Positions 27,365 to 36,166 are shown, counted from the first letter of the stretch. The stretch is DNA of 64,000 bases from Chloroflexota bacterium (GCA_016838895.1 JAEKNU010000002.1:62001-126000); one strand, 5' to 3'. Numbers and translations are program-made. Notes: generated by a model not told the origin, from the sequence alone.

Positions 27365-28422
27365 TTTATTTCTCCTTTGAAGTATTGTCTACGAAACAGA
27401 AGCATGCCTATACATGCAGTTATTGCAACGCAACTTAATATAGTCCAGGCCAATGGCAATGAGCCAGCTTCCAAATGATAATAGTGGGGAAAGAGAATTT
27501 CTACCATATAACGATTAGGAGCCAGATAACTGAGTCTTTCATACCATCCGGCAAAGCCGCTGGAGAGTCCGAAGGCATCACCTAACAACCAGTTCAGCAG
27601 GGATATGACCAATGTGATCAGGAAGGCCGGTAACGCTTTACGAGTGATGAATGCGCTAACCATGCCTAAACATCCTCCGGCTAATGCGAGCAAGCCTACT
27701 GGCAAAACGAGTGAAAAAATTTGTGAAGGCCATACGCCGCTTATGATGCCGACGGTAAAAATATTGATACATGCACTTAGCATGCCGATACTAATGATAC
27801 GCAAGAATTGCACTAGCAAATGCTGCCCATCCGGTAGGGGTGACATGCGCATTTCCAGGATCATGCCATTTTCGAAATCATAGGATGCAAGGATTGCACT
27901 GGTGATTCCCGTACCGAGAAATATGCCCATAGGAATCAATGCCATGCCAAAGTAGGCGATGAAGACGATGTCTTTGGGGAGTATGGGTACTTCGTGGATT
28001 GCAATCGCCTGATCTCCTAACTCGTCCTGCCAGTAAATCAGTGCAGCTGCTGTTCCACGGTTTCGCAAATTCTTAATCAGGTTGCTGTCAATATGACCAA
28101 AGGTCTGATTGACGTGGAGCTTGCCATTGATTGTTTCCAAATTGATGAACTGTCGGATCCAATTAGATTCATTTTCTTCTACAACGATCGGGTTAATGTA
28201 AGGAATTCCACTCTCAATACCCACTTGCTGCATGGCATCCAAAAAGAGTTGTTCTTGTTGATTTTGAGGTGGGTTGATATAAAGATCAAACGTTGGTTCA
28301 ACAAAAACAATACTCATCAATGAGTACATTAAGGCAGGTTGCAGTAATGCAACAATCAAAACAACCTTGTGATTCAGTAATAGCTTTATTTCACTGCGAA
28401 GGAATAGGATAAAACGTTTCAT
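27361..28422 (-). CDS. ABC-2 type transporter permease (first)
   Basis: A 353-residue ABC-2 permease with the same architecture as its partner: an N-terminal helix (about 17-38), an extracytoplasmic domain (to about 165) and five C-terminal helices. It begins two bases after the ATPase stop codon and overlaps the second permease by four bases, so all are translated from one message. It differs enough from the second permease to be a distinct half of a heterodimer. Confidence 0.85.
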   Translation of the reverse strand: MKRFILFLRSEIKLLLNHKVVLIVALLQPALMYSLMSIVFVEPTFDLYINPPQNQQEQLFLDAMQQVGIESGIPYINPIVVEENESNWIRQFINLETINGKLHVNQTFGHIDSNLIKNLRNRGTAAALIYWQDELGDQAIAIHEVPILPKDIVFIAYFGMALIPMGIFLGTGITSAILASYDFENGMILEMRMSPLPDGQHLLVQFLRIISIGMLSACINIFTVGIISGVWPSQIFSLVLPVGLLALAGGCLGMVSAFITRKALPAFLITLVISLLNWLLGDAFGLSSGFAGWYERLSYLAPNRYMVEILFPHYYHLEAGSLPLAWTILSCVAITACIGMLLFRRQYFKGEIK

Positions 28423-28424
28423 GA

Positions 28425-29354
28425 TTACTCCCGTAATTCGCGGCCGGTATAGTGTAGGAAAACATCGTCCAGGCTGGGGCGCTTGATATGCAGGTTTTGC
28501 ACACCACTGAATTGATTCAAGCTATGTAATAAATCAGCGATGATCGCTTCAGCATTGGCTATTTCAAAGCGTAGTGTCAAAGGATCCGGGCGGCTTATAT
28601 TTTCAACTGGGAAACCGGTTTCCAGAAAGGTAATATTATCAACGGGTTGGCTGGTAGTAATTTGTACGATGTCGCGCTTGAGCGTGGCTTTTAGTTCTTC
28701 AGGGGTTCCAGTCGCAATTTCTTTTCCGTGGTCAATGATGGTAATGCGGTCGCAAAGTTGTTGAGCTTCAGTCATATCATTGGTTGAGATAATGAATGAA
28801 CGGCCTTCTTTTTGCTGCTCTTTGATTTGATCCCATAATAAATGCCTGACCTGTACATCAACGCCCAGGGTTGGTTCGTCAAACAATACAATTTGAGGAT
28901 TATGCAGTAACCCTCGGGCAAGAACCAGACGACGCTTCATACCGCCGGAATAATTACCGGCTTTGTCTTTTCGGCGCTCCCATAATTCCATTTTTTGTAA
29001 TTGAACTTTGATATTCTCTTCCACGTTAGATAAATCATCACAATAAAGCGCAGCATGATGAAGCATATTGTCGTACGCAGAAAGGTCATTGTAAATATTC
29101 GTTTCTTGAGGAACCATACTGATTAATTTGCGAACAGTTTTGATTTCTTTTTGAGGACTGTGCCCAAAAACTTGTATTGAGCCTGAATCCGCATGGAGAC
29201 ATCCAGTGATCATACGTACTGTGGTGGATTTACCAGCTCCATTTGGGCCAAGTAAACCAAATATTTCCCCTTCATGTACCTGAAATGATAAATTGTCAGC
29301 GGCTTTGATGCCGTTGAAAGATTTATTAACCTGTGTCAATTCAATTGCGTTCAT
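28425..29354 (-). CDS. ABC transporter ATP-binding protein with an unusual H-loop
   Basis: A 309-residue exporter ATPase of the DrrA/CcmA type. It has Walker A GPNGAGKST (about 35-43), the signature YSGGMKRRL, Walker B IVLFDEP and the D-loop TLGVD. At the H-loop, where nearly all ABC ATPases have His, it reads STND with Asn192. The C-terminal 90 residues are the extension common in this group. It lies between the TetR gene (five bases away) and the permeases, and would energise them at the inner face of the membrane. The Asn could lower or alter ATP hydrolysis. Confidence 0.92.
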   Translation of the reverse strand: MNAIELTQVNKSFNGIKAADNLSFQVHEGEIFGLLGPNGAGKSTTVRMITGCLHADSGSIQVFGHSPQKEIKTVRKLISMVPQETNIYNDLSAYDNMLHHAALYCDDLSNVEENIKVQLQKMELWERRKDKAGNYSGGMKRRLVLARGLLHNPQIVLFDEPTLGVDVQVRHLLWDQIKEQQKEGRSFIISTNDMTEAQQLCDRITIIDHGKEIATGTPEELKATLKRDIVQITTSQPVDNITFLETGFPVENISRPDPLTLRFEIANAEAIIADLLHSLNQFSGVQNLHIKRPSLDDVFLHYTGRELRE

Positions 29355-29359
29355 TTTTT

Positions 29360-29968
29360 TTATTCCTGTTGTATGCCTGAAAGAAATAATTCTACGAATT
29401 GTCGAAAAATCTCATCCTCGGGCATATCGTTTACAATAGAGTTTTGAAGGATGTTTCGAGTTATCCCCAATGAAAAGTAAAATCCAAAAAACGCCTGTGC
29501 CATAAGCCGAGGATCAAACTCTTTTATGGACCCTTCTGAGATATGTTTTTCAAATACCACGGCTAAGGTAGACGTTAATTGCTCCGGAATTTTTGACATT
29601 ACATTTTGTAACCCCTCAAACCGAGACGCCTCACACAGCAAAAGACGAATGGCGTCTGCACGTTCCATGAAGATCATGTGAAAGGTTTTGGATAGTATTA
29701 ATAAATCTTCCTCCAAATTTCCACTGAAACGTCCTTGCATCATTTGCAGTAAATCGGGTAATCCGGAATACTTCTGGATGATGGATTCCAGAATGTTTTG
29801 TTTGGTTTTAAAAATACGAAATATGGTGACTTCATTGACACCCGCATCTTCCGCGATTTCCTTGGTGGTTGTGCTGGCAAAACCTTTTGCTGAAAACTTG
29901 TTGGCTGCCGCCACTAGAATTTTTTCACGTGCAGTTTCTGGTTTTTGTAAGAAGGGTAATTCAGTCAT
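29360..29968 (-). CDS. TetR-family transcriptional regulator
   Basis: A 202-residue regulator. The N-terminal helix-turn-helix (about 11-57) shows the TetR pattern AREKILVAAANKFSAKGF and TTTKEIAEDAGVNEVTIFRIF. The C-terminal part is helical and should bind a small ligand. The ATG at 29968 has GGAG seven bases upstream; the in-frame TTG at 29989 lacks a site and would overlap the operator. It is first in the operon with the ABC exporter, and a 22-base palindrome at 29981-30002 lies at its promoter, so it probably represses itself and the exporter until a ligand binds. Confidence 0.9.
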   Translation of the reverse strand: MTELPFLQKPETAREKILVAAANKFSAKGFASTTTKEIAEDAGVNEVTIFRIFKTKQNILESIIQKYSGLPDLLQMMQGRFSGNLEEDLLILSKTFHMIFMERADAIRLLLCEASRFEGLQNVMSKIPEQLTSTLAVVFEKHISEGSIKEFDPRLMAQAFFGFYFSLGITRNILQNSIVNDMPEDEIFRQFVELFLSGIQQE

Positions 29969-29980
29969 GTGTTTTCTCCA

Positions 29981-30002
29981 TGCAAGCAAGTACTTACTTG
30001 CA
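29981..30002 (-). promoter_or_regulatory. Probable TetR operator
   Basis: TGCAAGcAAGT (29981-29991) and ACTTACTTGCA (29992-30002) form a 22-base palindrome with one mismatched pair. It begins at the -10 box of the tetR promoter and covers the expected start of transcription. Confidence 0.75.
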
Positions 30003-30030
30003 TTATATACCCGTTTTTTACAAATTACAA
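30002..30030 (-). promoter_or_regulatory. Promoter of the tetR-ABC operon
   Basis: On the minus strand TTGTAA (30030-30025) and a consensus TATAAT (30007-30002) are exactly 17 bases apart. The palindrome at 29981-30002 directly follows. Confidence 0.75.
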
Positions 30031-30052
30031 TACCCTTATTTAAGAGTACAAT
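30025..30052 (+). promoter_or_regulatory. Possible promoter of the lipoprotein propeller gene
   Basis: TTACAA (30025-30030) and TACAAT (30047-30052) are 16 bases apart. The -35 hexamer would be the same bases as the minus-strand -35 of tetR, so the two promoters would compete. Confidence 0.45.
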
Positions 30053-30095
30053 AAAGAAAGTACGAAAAAGATGTTTTCATTATCCGGAGGGGATG

Positions 30096-31226
30096 ATGCT
30101 GAAGATACGAAATTATTTCGCTTTCACCTTGCTTTTCCTACTGTCTGGTTGTCAGATGTTTTCGACAATCCCGGTTGCCTCGGCTACGGACGTGCCGCAT
30201 GGTATAGAAGAGATTGAGCCTACCCTGAACCCGGAAGAAGTTGAGCCAACTGCTGAGGATACTGCCGCGCCAAAGCCGACAGCAACACCAATACCGCTTT
30301 TTGTGGAATTATCCACTGCAAACATCGCTGACATGCACGTGGCTGCGGAATCATCTGTTATGCAGGCTTATCGATTAAGCTGGTCTTTGGATTCTTCAAG
30401 GGTGGCTGTTTTGTCCACAGATGGATTCTCCATATTTTCAGCTGAAAGTGGCGCATTGTTGAAATCCATTGTTTTAGGTGATCCCTATCGCCTGATGGAT
30501 GCATCTGTTGAACGTGAATTAATTGCAGTGACTACTGATCAGGAATCGGTTGAATTTCGCAGTATGGATAATGGAGAAATTGTTTCCACGCTCATCCCTG
30601 ATGAACTGTTCCTTGATGGACGATTTAATACCGATGGATACAATTTCCTGTTAAGTTCGGGGTATGATATTGCTGCAAAAGAATGGGATATTGAAAGTGG
30701 ACAACTATTAAAAACTGTTACCGGATTTGAAACTGCTGCTCCTGTATATCATGCGCGTTATGATGACGAAAGCACAAGTCTGATCTGGACTGCTCGTGCA
30801 ACTGTGCAAGTTTATGATCTGGTTGCCGGACAATTTGGTAAAGTATTGGGCCATGAGGATTTTGTAAATGCAACAGCGCTGGCGCCAAATGGACGTTTGT
30901 TGGCTGCAACAACATTAGGCACGATTGATGGCGAGATCATGCCGATTGTTCGTTTATGGGATGCCTTTGGTGGTCAGATTTTAGCTGATATCCCGACAGG
31001 TGAATCTATTGCCACCAGTTTGCATTTTTCGACGGATGGCACAATGTTGATCATGGGCGGGCATTCAGATATTACCATCTGGCAGGTTCAGGATCAACTT
31101 GTATTGCTAAAGGATTCATCAACAGGTGGCACGATCCGTGATGTAAAATTTTCACCGGATGGCAAAGCACTGGCAATCGTCGATGAAAGTGGTTCGCTGA
31201 AAATTATGCGTGTTATTGCACAATAA
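30096..31226 (+). CDS. WD40-like beta-propeller lipoprotein
   Basis: A 377-residue exported protein. A lipoprotein signal peptide ends in LLSGC with Cys19 as the lipidated residue. An acidic, Pro/Thr/Ala-rich linker (about 30-70) leads to repeats of WD40-type blades with patterns such as LSWSLDSSRVAVLS, VRLWDAFGG and VKFSPDGKALAIV. It probably acts as a surface binding protein; no partner is known. Either ATG 30093 or 30096 may serve as start; 30096 leaves five bases to GGAGG. The gene is divergent from the tetR operon and may share control with it. Confidence 0.75.
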   Translation: MLKIRNYFAFTLLFLLSGCQMFSTIPVASATDVPHGIEEIEPTLNPEEVEPTAEDTAAPKPTATPIPLFVELSTANIADMHVAAESSVMQAYRLSWSLDSSRVAVLSTDGFSIFSAESGALLKSIVLGDPYRLMDASVERELIAVTTDQESVEFRSMDNGEIVSTLIPDELFLDGRFNTDGYNFLLSSGYDIAAKEWDIESGQLLKTVTGFETAAPVYHARYDDESTSLIWTARATVQVYDLVAGQFGKVLGHEDFVNATALAPNGRLLAATTLGTIDGEIMPIVRLWDAFGGQILADIPTGESIATSLHFSTDGTMLIMGGHSDITIWQVQDQLVLLKDSSTGGTIRDVKFSPDGKALAIVDESGSLKIMRVIAQ

Positions 31227-31266
31227 ATTAGTTAATCAATCATTAATATTCGAAATGTTTTTGCTC

Positions 31267-31275
31267 TGGTATACT
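31267..31275 (+). promoter_or_regulatory. Extended -10 promoter element
   Basis: TGgTATACT lies 28 bases before the DUF3090 gene, whose GGAGGA site is at 31287-31292, so the leader would be very short. Confidence 0.5.
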
Positions 31276-31303
31276 TGAAATCGATTGGAGGAATCCCCAA
31301 ATT

Positions 31304-31834
31304 ATGGAAAATCGTGAAATAGATTTGAAACCTATTACTCACATAACCACTGATGCCATTGGAGAACCCGGTATGCGAGTTTTCTATGTACAGGCGCAGA
31401 GCGAAGATGAAACCACCACAGTGTTGGTGGAAAAAATCCAAATTCAAACCCTGGCAATCGGGGTAGAACAATTTTTGACTGAACTCACTGAGCGCTTTCC
31501 GGATTTACCTGTAGCAGAATCTGATTATGATGAAAGTGATATGCACATTCAACCACCAGTGGATCCTTTATTTCGCGCTGGTGAGTTAGGATTAGCCTAT
31601 GAACAGGAAGGTGATTTCCTGATTCTGGTAGCACGTGAGAATCTTAGTGAAGATATCCCCTTGGAAGAATCCCGCCTGATTCGATTCTGGTGTTCAAGAA
31701 CCCAATTACGCACGATGTGTCGTTGGGGGATGGAAGTGGTCGGAAAGGGACGCAAAACGTGCCCTTTATGCGGTGAAGCGATGGAATCCGAGGAACATTT
31801 TTGTGTAAAGAAAAACGGACATAAAAATAAGTAA
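31304..31834 (+). CDS. DUF3090 family protein
   Basis: A 176-residue protein recognised as the DUF3090 family, best known from actinobacteria. The N-terminal two-thirds are alpha/beta, with RVFYVQAQSEDETTT near the start, and the C-terminus ends in a probable zinc ribbon with Cys-x2-Cys (CPLCG) and a final Cys in EEHFCV. Its biochemical role is not known. In actinobacteria the family travels with an SCO1664-type protein, as it does here with the next gene 10 bases on. The rest of the operon leads into folate genes. Confidence 0.8.
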   Translation: MENREIDLKPITHITTDAIGEPGMRVFYVQAQSEDETTTVLVEKIQIQTLAIGVEQFLTELTERFPDLPVAESDYDESDMHIQPPVDPLFRAGELGLAYEQEGDFLILVARENLSEDIPLEESRLIRFWCSRTQLRTMCRWGMEVVGKGRKTCPLCGEAMESEEHFCVKKNGHKNK

Positions 31835-31844
31835 TGGGGCTAAG

Positions 31845-32585
31845 GTGAATAAAGCTCAACCGGTAGTATCAAACAAAGAAATTGAACTCGCCTTGCAGCA
31901 TGGCTCTTTCGCTCTGCAAGGCGAATTTTTATATGGCTCCAACCGTACTTTTTTGTGCGACCTGACGTATGAAGAAGAAACAATGAACTGCGTTTATAAG
32001 CCTGCTCGTGGCGAACGCCCCCTGTGGGATTTTGAAACCGGCAGTCTGCCAGGACGTGAAGCTGCTGCTTATCTGGTGGATACATTACTTGGCTGGCATG
32101 TTGTACCTCCATGTGTGATTCGTAACGATGGACCATTTGGATTAGGCTCTTTGCACTGGTTTATAGAGCATGATCCGCAGCAACATTATTTCACTTTTAC
32201 TGAACAGCAAAAACAGACCTTACAGCGTGTGGTGTTATTTGATGTATTGATCAATAATGCCGACCGCAAAGGCGGACATTTTTTATTGGATGCACAGGAT
32301 AAAATTTGGTTGATTGATCATGGTTTATGTTTCCATACGGAGGATAAATTGCGTACTGTTATCTGGGACTTTGCTGGAGAAGCAATACCTGAAGAGATTA
32401 CTGCTGATATGAAAACGTTGCAGCAGCACATAAATCAAGATGAAATGACACGTAAGGATTTTCTTGCTTTAATAGATGAGCATGAATTCAGTGCTATTGA
32501 GGAACGATTGGCACAAATTGTTATGATGAAGACCTATCCGGCACCATCCGAAGAACGGCGCATGATTCCCTGGCCGTTGGTTTAA
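31845..32585 (+). CDS. SCO1664-type (PI3/4-kinase-like fold) protein
   Basis: A 246-residue protein of the SCO1664 family, which resembles small kinases related to PI3/PI4 kinases. It has VYKPARGERPLWDF (the ATP-lysine region, near 46-59), GREAAAYLVD, and the DVLINNADRKGGHFLLD and WLIDHGLCFH segments, the last being like a catalytic loop and metal-binding Asp. No substrate is known. The start is a GTG with only a weak ribosome site. It follows the DUF3090 gene, the usual partner, and precedes a protein of unknown type. Confidence 0.8.
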   Translation: MNKAQPVVSNKEIELALQHGSFALQGEFLYGSNRTFLCDLTYEEETMNCVYKPARGERPLWDFETGSLPGREAAAYLVDTLLGWHVVPPCVIRNDGPFGLGSLHWFIEHDPQQHYFTFTEQQKQTLQRVVLFDVLINNADRKGGHFLLDAQDKIWLIDHGLCFHTEDKLRTVIWDFAGEAIPEEITADMKTLQQHINQDEMTRKDFLALIDEHEFSAIEERLAQIVMMKTYPAPSEERRMIPWPLV

Positions 32586-32600
32586 GAGGAGTATTTTTAT

Positions 32601-33263
32601 ATGGCAGAAGTGTATTGGATGAATGGTTTTGAAATACCTCTGGTGAAAACGGATGATTTAACAAAAACAGTACAGGATTGGCTGGCTGGTGTTTATGTAC
32701 GGCCGAACTGGGTGGAACAGATTGAAATCATCACAGATGGAAATCCGCAAACCTTGCTGGCTGAACTGCAAAATAGCACTTTGCCGCTGGGTTTTGTTTA
32801 TGCAACAGATAATATGGATGAACACTTTTTCCTGCAGCAGATTTTGCGGCGCATGCGTATGGATGAAACAGAATGCCAGCTCATCTTGAACCTTTCAGAG
32901 GAAAAACTCTACGGCGCTTTGATAATGAGCCATCGTCAGGTGGGGCGCTCCAATTTGCTGCCCAAATTAATATTAGCGGAACAGATGGTGGTATTGCAGC
33001 CGCAAATTTTACTGACCCGCATGGTGGATTTCCCCCATCAGTCTGAGGAAGGGATATATCTTTGCAGTCCAAAGGATGCACATTTGACAGAATTATCGGA
33101 AAACGAAATTGAGGGTGTGCAGTTTGTTTCGCTGAATCAACCCAATTTGTTGGGCTGCTTGATGGAAATTAATGCCAGCGAAACGTTAAAAAATAAACCC
33201 GGATTTTTGTTGACCTGTGAAACAAATCAACCCGCATTGATTACCAGTGTACAGGGATGTTGA
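32601..33263 (+). CDS. Conserved-operon protein of unknown function
   Basis: A 220-residue cytoplasmic protein that I do not recognise. It lacks membrane segments and signal peptide. It has three scattered cysteines near the C-terminal half (CSP, GCL, GC at the end). It begins 15 bases after the SCO1664-type gene, with AGAGGAG at 32586-32592, and overlaps folK by one base (TGATG), so it is cotranslated with both. The position suggests a link to the DUF3090 pair or folate synthesis, which is only an inference. Confidence 0.55.
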   Translation: MAEVYWMNGFEIPLVKTDDLTKTVQDWLAGVYVRPNWVEQIEIITDGNPQTLLAELQNSTLPLGFVYATDNMDEHFFLQQILRRMRMDETECQLILNLSEEKLYGALIMSHRQVGRSNLLPKLILAEQMVVLQPQILLTRMVDFPHQSEEGIYLCSPKDAHLTELSENEIEGVQFVSLNQPNLLGCLMEINASETLKNKPGFLLTCETNQPALITSVQGC

Positions 33264-33748
33264 TGAACAAGGCAGAAACGGTATTCATTGCACTGGGCAG
33301 TAATCTGGGAGACCGCGAAGGGTATTTACAGGCCGGACGAGAAGCGCTCAATCAGGTACTGGTGATTGAACAGGTCTCTGCGATTTATGAGACCCCTCCC
33401 TGGGGCGTGCTGGATCAACCCAAGTATCTGAATCAGGTGGTACAGGGGACTACAAACACATCACCTTTGGACTTATTAAAATTTCTGAAAGATAGCGAAG
33501 CAGCGGCCGGGCGAACAACTGGCGTACGCTACGGTCCGCGAGTACTGGACATGGACATTCTTTTTTATGGACAGCAGATTATGGAACTGGATTCTCTGCA
33601 GATTCCACATCCACGCATCGCTGAACGTGCCTTTGTACTGGTACCGCTCAATGAAATTGCCCCACAATGGCAGCACCCAATCAGTGGAATGACGATCAGC
33701 GAAATGTTGGCAGCCAGCCCAATGGAGGAGATTATCCGTTATGAATGA
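33263..33748 (+). CDS. folK: 2-amino-4-hydroxy-6-hydroxymethyldihydropteridine diphosphokinase
   Basis: A 161-residue HPPK that moves diphosphate from ATP to the pterin alcohol, giving the substrate of FolP. The family motifs are intact: ALGSNLGDREGYL near the start, IYETPPWGV, and YGPRVLDMDILFYG with the two metal-binding Asp residues, then IPHPRIAERAFVLVPL. The ATG at 33263 has AGGG six bases away and overlaps the previous stop codon; an ATG two codons upstream is less well placed. The gene overlaps folP by eight bases. Confidence 0.92.
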   Translation: MNKAETVFIALGSNLGDREGYLQAGREALNQVLVIEQVSAIYETPPWGVLDQPKYLNQVVQGTTNTSPLDLLKFLKDSEAAAGRTTGVRYGPRVLDMDILFYGQQIMELDSLQIPHPRIAERAFVLVPLNEIAPQWQHPISGMTISEMLAASPMEEIIRYE

Positions 33749-34616
33749 AAAAACGCTTAATACGCTGCCTGTTTGGGGTGAAAAGACATTGTTAATGGGT
33801 ATTTTGAACATCACACCGGACAGCTTCTCCGGGGATGGATTAATCAGTAAGGATGCAATGCAACAAGCGGTACTTACCCAGGCGCAAGTGTTTGTGGATG
33901 GCGGCGCAGATATTCTGGACATTGGCGGGGAGAGCACCCGTCCGGGTGCCGCGATAGTCAGTGCCCAGGAAGAACTTGATCGGGTTGTCCCCGTGCTGGA
34001 ATGGTTGAAAGAAGCTGAGCTGGACGTGATTCTCTCCGTGGATACTTACAAGGCGGCTGTGGCTGATGCAGCATTGCAGGCTGGTGCGCATTGGGTCAAT
34101 GACGTATGGGGCTTGCGCGCTGACCCGGATATGGCAGGTGTGGTGGCAAAGGCTAATGCGCCGGTGGTTTTGATGCATAATCGCAGCCAACCCCAGCAGG
34201 TAGAAGTCAGAGAACGTTTAGGCGGTAGCTACGGTGGTGCGGAATATAACGATTTATTGCAGGATGTCTGTGATGATCTGATGCAAAGTGTACAGCTTGC
34301 GCATAATGCCGGTATTCCTGATGAGCACATCATACTTGATCCCGGGATTGGCTTTGGCAAGACCGTGGAGCAGAATTTGCAGTTGATCAAACATCTGGAC
34401 CGCATCAGGGTGTTAGGCTATCCGGTGCTGATGGGGCCATCACGCAAATCCTTTATTGGCTATACCCTGGATTTACCAGTGGATCAGCGTTTTGAAGGCA
34501 GTGCCTCTGCTGTGGTGGTGGGCATGATGCAGGGGGCGGATATCATCCGAGTACATGACGTGGCGCAGATGGCACGCGTGATCAAGATGACGGATGCGAT
34601 CATGAGGGTGAACTGA
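33741..34616 (+). CDS. folP: Dihydropteroate synthase
   Basis: A 291-residue TIM-barrel enzyme that joins p-aminobenzoate to the pterin diphosphate. MGILNITPDSFSGDG (near 19-33), DIGGESTRPGA, the Asp/Asn pair in VNDVWGLR, the DPGIGFGKT loop and the GPSRKSFIG loop with its conserved Lys are all present. The gene overlaps folK. It is last in the five-gene run; no terminator was found before the DHA2 gene. FolB, FolE or PabB are not in the window. Confidence 0.94.
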   Translation: MNEKTLNTLPVWGEKTLLMGILNITPDSFSGDGLISKDAMQQAVLTQAQVFVDGGADILDIGGESTRPGAAIVSAQEELDRVVPVLEWLKEAELDVILSVDTYKAAVADAALQAGAHWVNDVWGLRADPDMAGVVAKANAPVVLMHNRSQPQQVEVRERLGGSYGGAEYNDLLQDVCDDLMQSVQLAHNAGIPDEHIILDPGIGFGKTVEQNLQLIKHLDRIRVLGYPVLMGPSRKSFIGYTLDLPVDQRFEGSASAVVVGMMQGADIIRVHDVAQMARVIKMTDAIMRVN

Positions 34617-34657
34617 AGTTTTGACCACCAAAACAATGTTATCTCATACAAGATCGG

Positions 34658-34679
34658 TCACTTCGACTCTGCTCGGTGA
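34658..34679 (+). repeat. Possible dispersed extragenic hairpin element
   Basis: TCAC and GTGA bracket a core TTCGACTCTGCTCG. The pattern CACTTCGACT-x-x-GCTC-x-GTG is like a repetitive extragenic palindrome seen in many bacterial genomes. A single copy was found here. Confidence 0.4.
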
Positions 34680-34798
34680 TTTAATTTCCAGCAAGTGTTC
34701 GCATTTTGAATATCCTGTTATTCACAAAGTTAAAGCAACATAATATGTTCCATTTATAGTATTATTCCAACATTATTGATTTAACCATCGAGGTATTC

Positions 34799-36166
34799 AT
34801 GAAATTAAATATTGAACGTAAGTGGCTGGTGTTGCTTGCATTGGGATTAGGCTCGCTAATGGCTGCGCTGGATTCGAGTGTGGTCAACACCGTTTTACCT
34901 GTATTGCAAACCTATTTTAATAGTGACGTAGCCACCATGGAATGGGTAATCACGGTTTACATGCTGATGTTAACCAGTATGTTATTAACCTTTGGCCGTT
35001 TGGGGGATATTCACGGGCATAAAAAGTTCTATATTGCCGGTTTCGGGTTATTTATTGCCAGTTCAGTGTTTTGTGCGACTGCGGTTTCACCCATTATGTT
35101 AATCGTATCGCGCGGAGTGCAGGCCATCGGTGGGGCGATGCTGATTGCCAACTCAGCGGCAATCGTTACGGGGATTATGTCTCCGCAAGAGCGCGGTAAG
35201 GCATTTGGATTGATTTCGATGATGACCTACACAGGTCTAATGATTGGACCTTCATTGGGCGGCTGGCTGGCGCAAGCAACCAGTTGGCGCAGTATCTTTT
35301 TTATCAATATCCCTGTGGGTTTGGCAGCCATGACATTGGGGCTCATTTTTATTCCCAAAGATGAACCAGTGGAACAGGGCAAATCTTTTGATTTATTGGG
35401 CGCCGGCGTGGTCATGGTTGGCTTGAGCGCTTTGCTGCTTGGATTAAATAAAGGCGCAGAATGGGGTTGGAATTCTGCGGCTGTGTTGGGTTCATTCGCA
35501 ATTGCAGTGATATTTTTGCTTCTGTTTATCCGTATCGAAAAACGGGCTGAAGCGCCGATGTTGGATTTGAAGCTTTTTCAGAATAAGCTCTTTGCAACCA
35601 CCACCATCAGCGCCATACTGAATTATGTCTGTGTGTACAGCCTTATTTTTCTGATGCCCTTTTTCCTGATCCAGGGTCGCGGTATGAACTCAGCGCAGGC
35701 TGGATTAATATTGACCGTGCAGCCAATAATCATGGCCATTACCGCGCCCATCAGTGGTGCGCTTTCAGACAAGATTGGTTCACGCAAGCCGGGTATGTTG
35801 GGCATGGCTGTACTGGCGGCTGGATTGATCTGGCTTTCCACCATGCAGGCTACCTCGCCAATCTGGCAGGTCGTGCTGGGGTTGGCGATTGCAGGGCTTG
35901 GGACAGGCACCTTTATTACCCCGAATACCAGTGCCTTAATGGGATCTGCCCCGCGGGAACGTCAGGGGATTGCCTCGGGCGTGATGGGCGCCGCACGTAA
36001 CTTTGGCATGGTGTTAGGTGTAGGTATGGCAGGAGCCATATTCACCTCTCATCTGGCAGTCAATGCAGTGGATGGATTGTACTCCGGTATATCGTTGGGA
36101 TTCATGGCTGCGGCGCTTGTGGCAATAGTGGGGATATTTTCATCGGCGATGAAAGAGGAATTATAA
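34799..36166 (+). CDS. DHA2-family (14-helix) MFS multidrug exporter
   Basis: A 455-residue proton-coupled exporter of the EmrB/QacA group. The signature of helix 1, MAALDSSVVNTVLPVL (about 20-35), and motif A in GRLGDIHGHKKFY are clear. About 14 hydrophobic segments can be counted. The drug or metabolite is unknown. Its ATG has GAGG upstream. It stands alone, 180 bases after folP and on the same strand as the 2-oxoacid dehydrogenase genes; no regulator is adjacent. Confidence 0.88.
   Translation: MKLNIERKWLVLLALGLGSLMAALDSSVVNTVLPVLQTYFNSDVATMEWVITVYMLMLTSMLLTFGRLGDIHGHKKFYIAGFGLFIASSVFCATAVSPIMLIVSRGVQAIGGAMLIANSAAIVTGIMSPQERGKAFGLISMMTYTGLMIGPSLGGWLAQATSWRSIFFINIPVGLAAMTLGLIFIPKDEPVEQGKSFDLLGAGVVMVGLSALLLGLNKGAEWGWNSAAVLGSFAIAVIFLLLFIRIEKRAEAPMLDLKLFQNKLFATTTISAILNYVCVYSLIFLMPFFLIQGRGMNSAQAGLILTVQPIIMAITAPISGALSDKIGSRKPGMLGMAVLAAGLIWLSTMQATSPIWQVVLGLAIAGLGTGTFITPNTSALMGSAPRERQGIASGVMGAARNFGMVLGVGMAGAIFTSHLAVNAVDGLYSGISLGFMAAALVAIVGIFSSAMKEEL

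Noticed and set aside
29688-30092. N-terminal extension of the lipoprotein propeller
   Set aside because: The frame stays open back to 29688, but that part overlaps tetR on the other strand; the signal peptide and GGAGG site place the start at 30093/30096.
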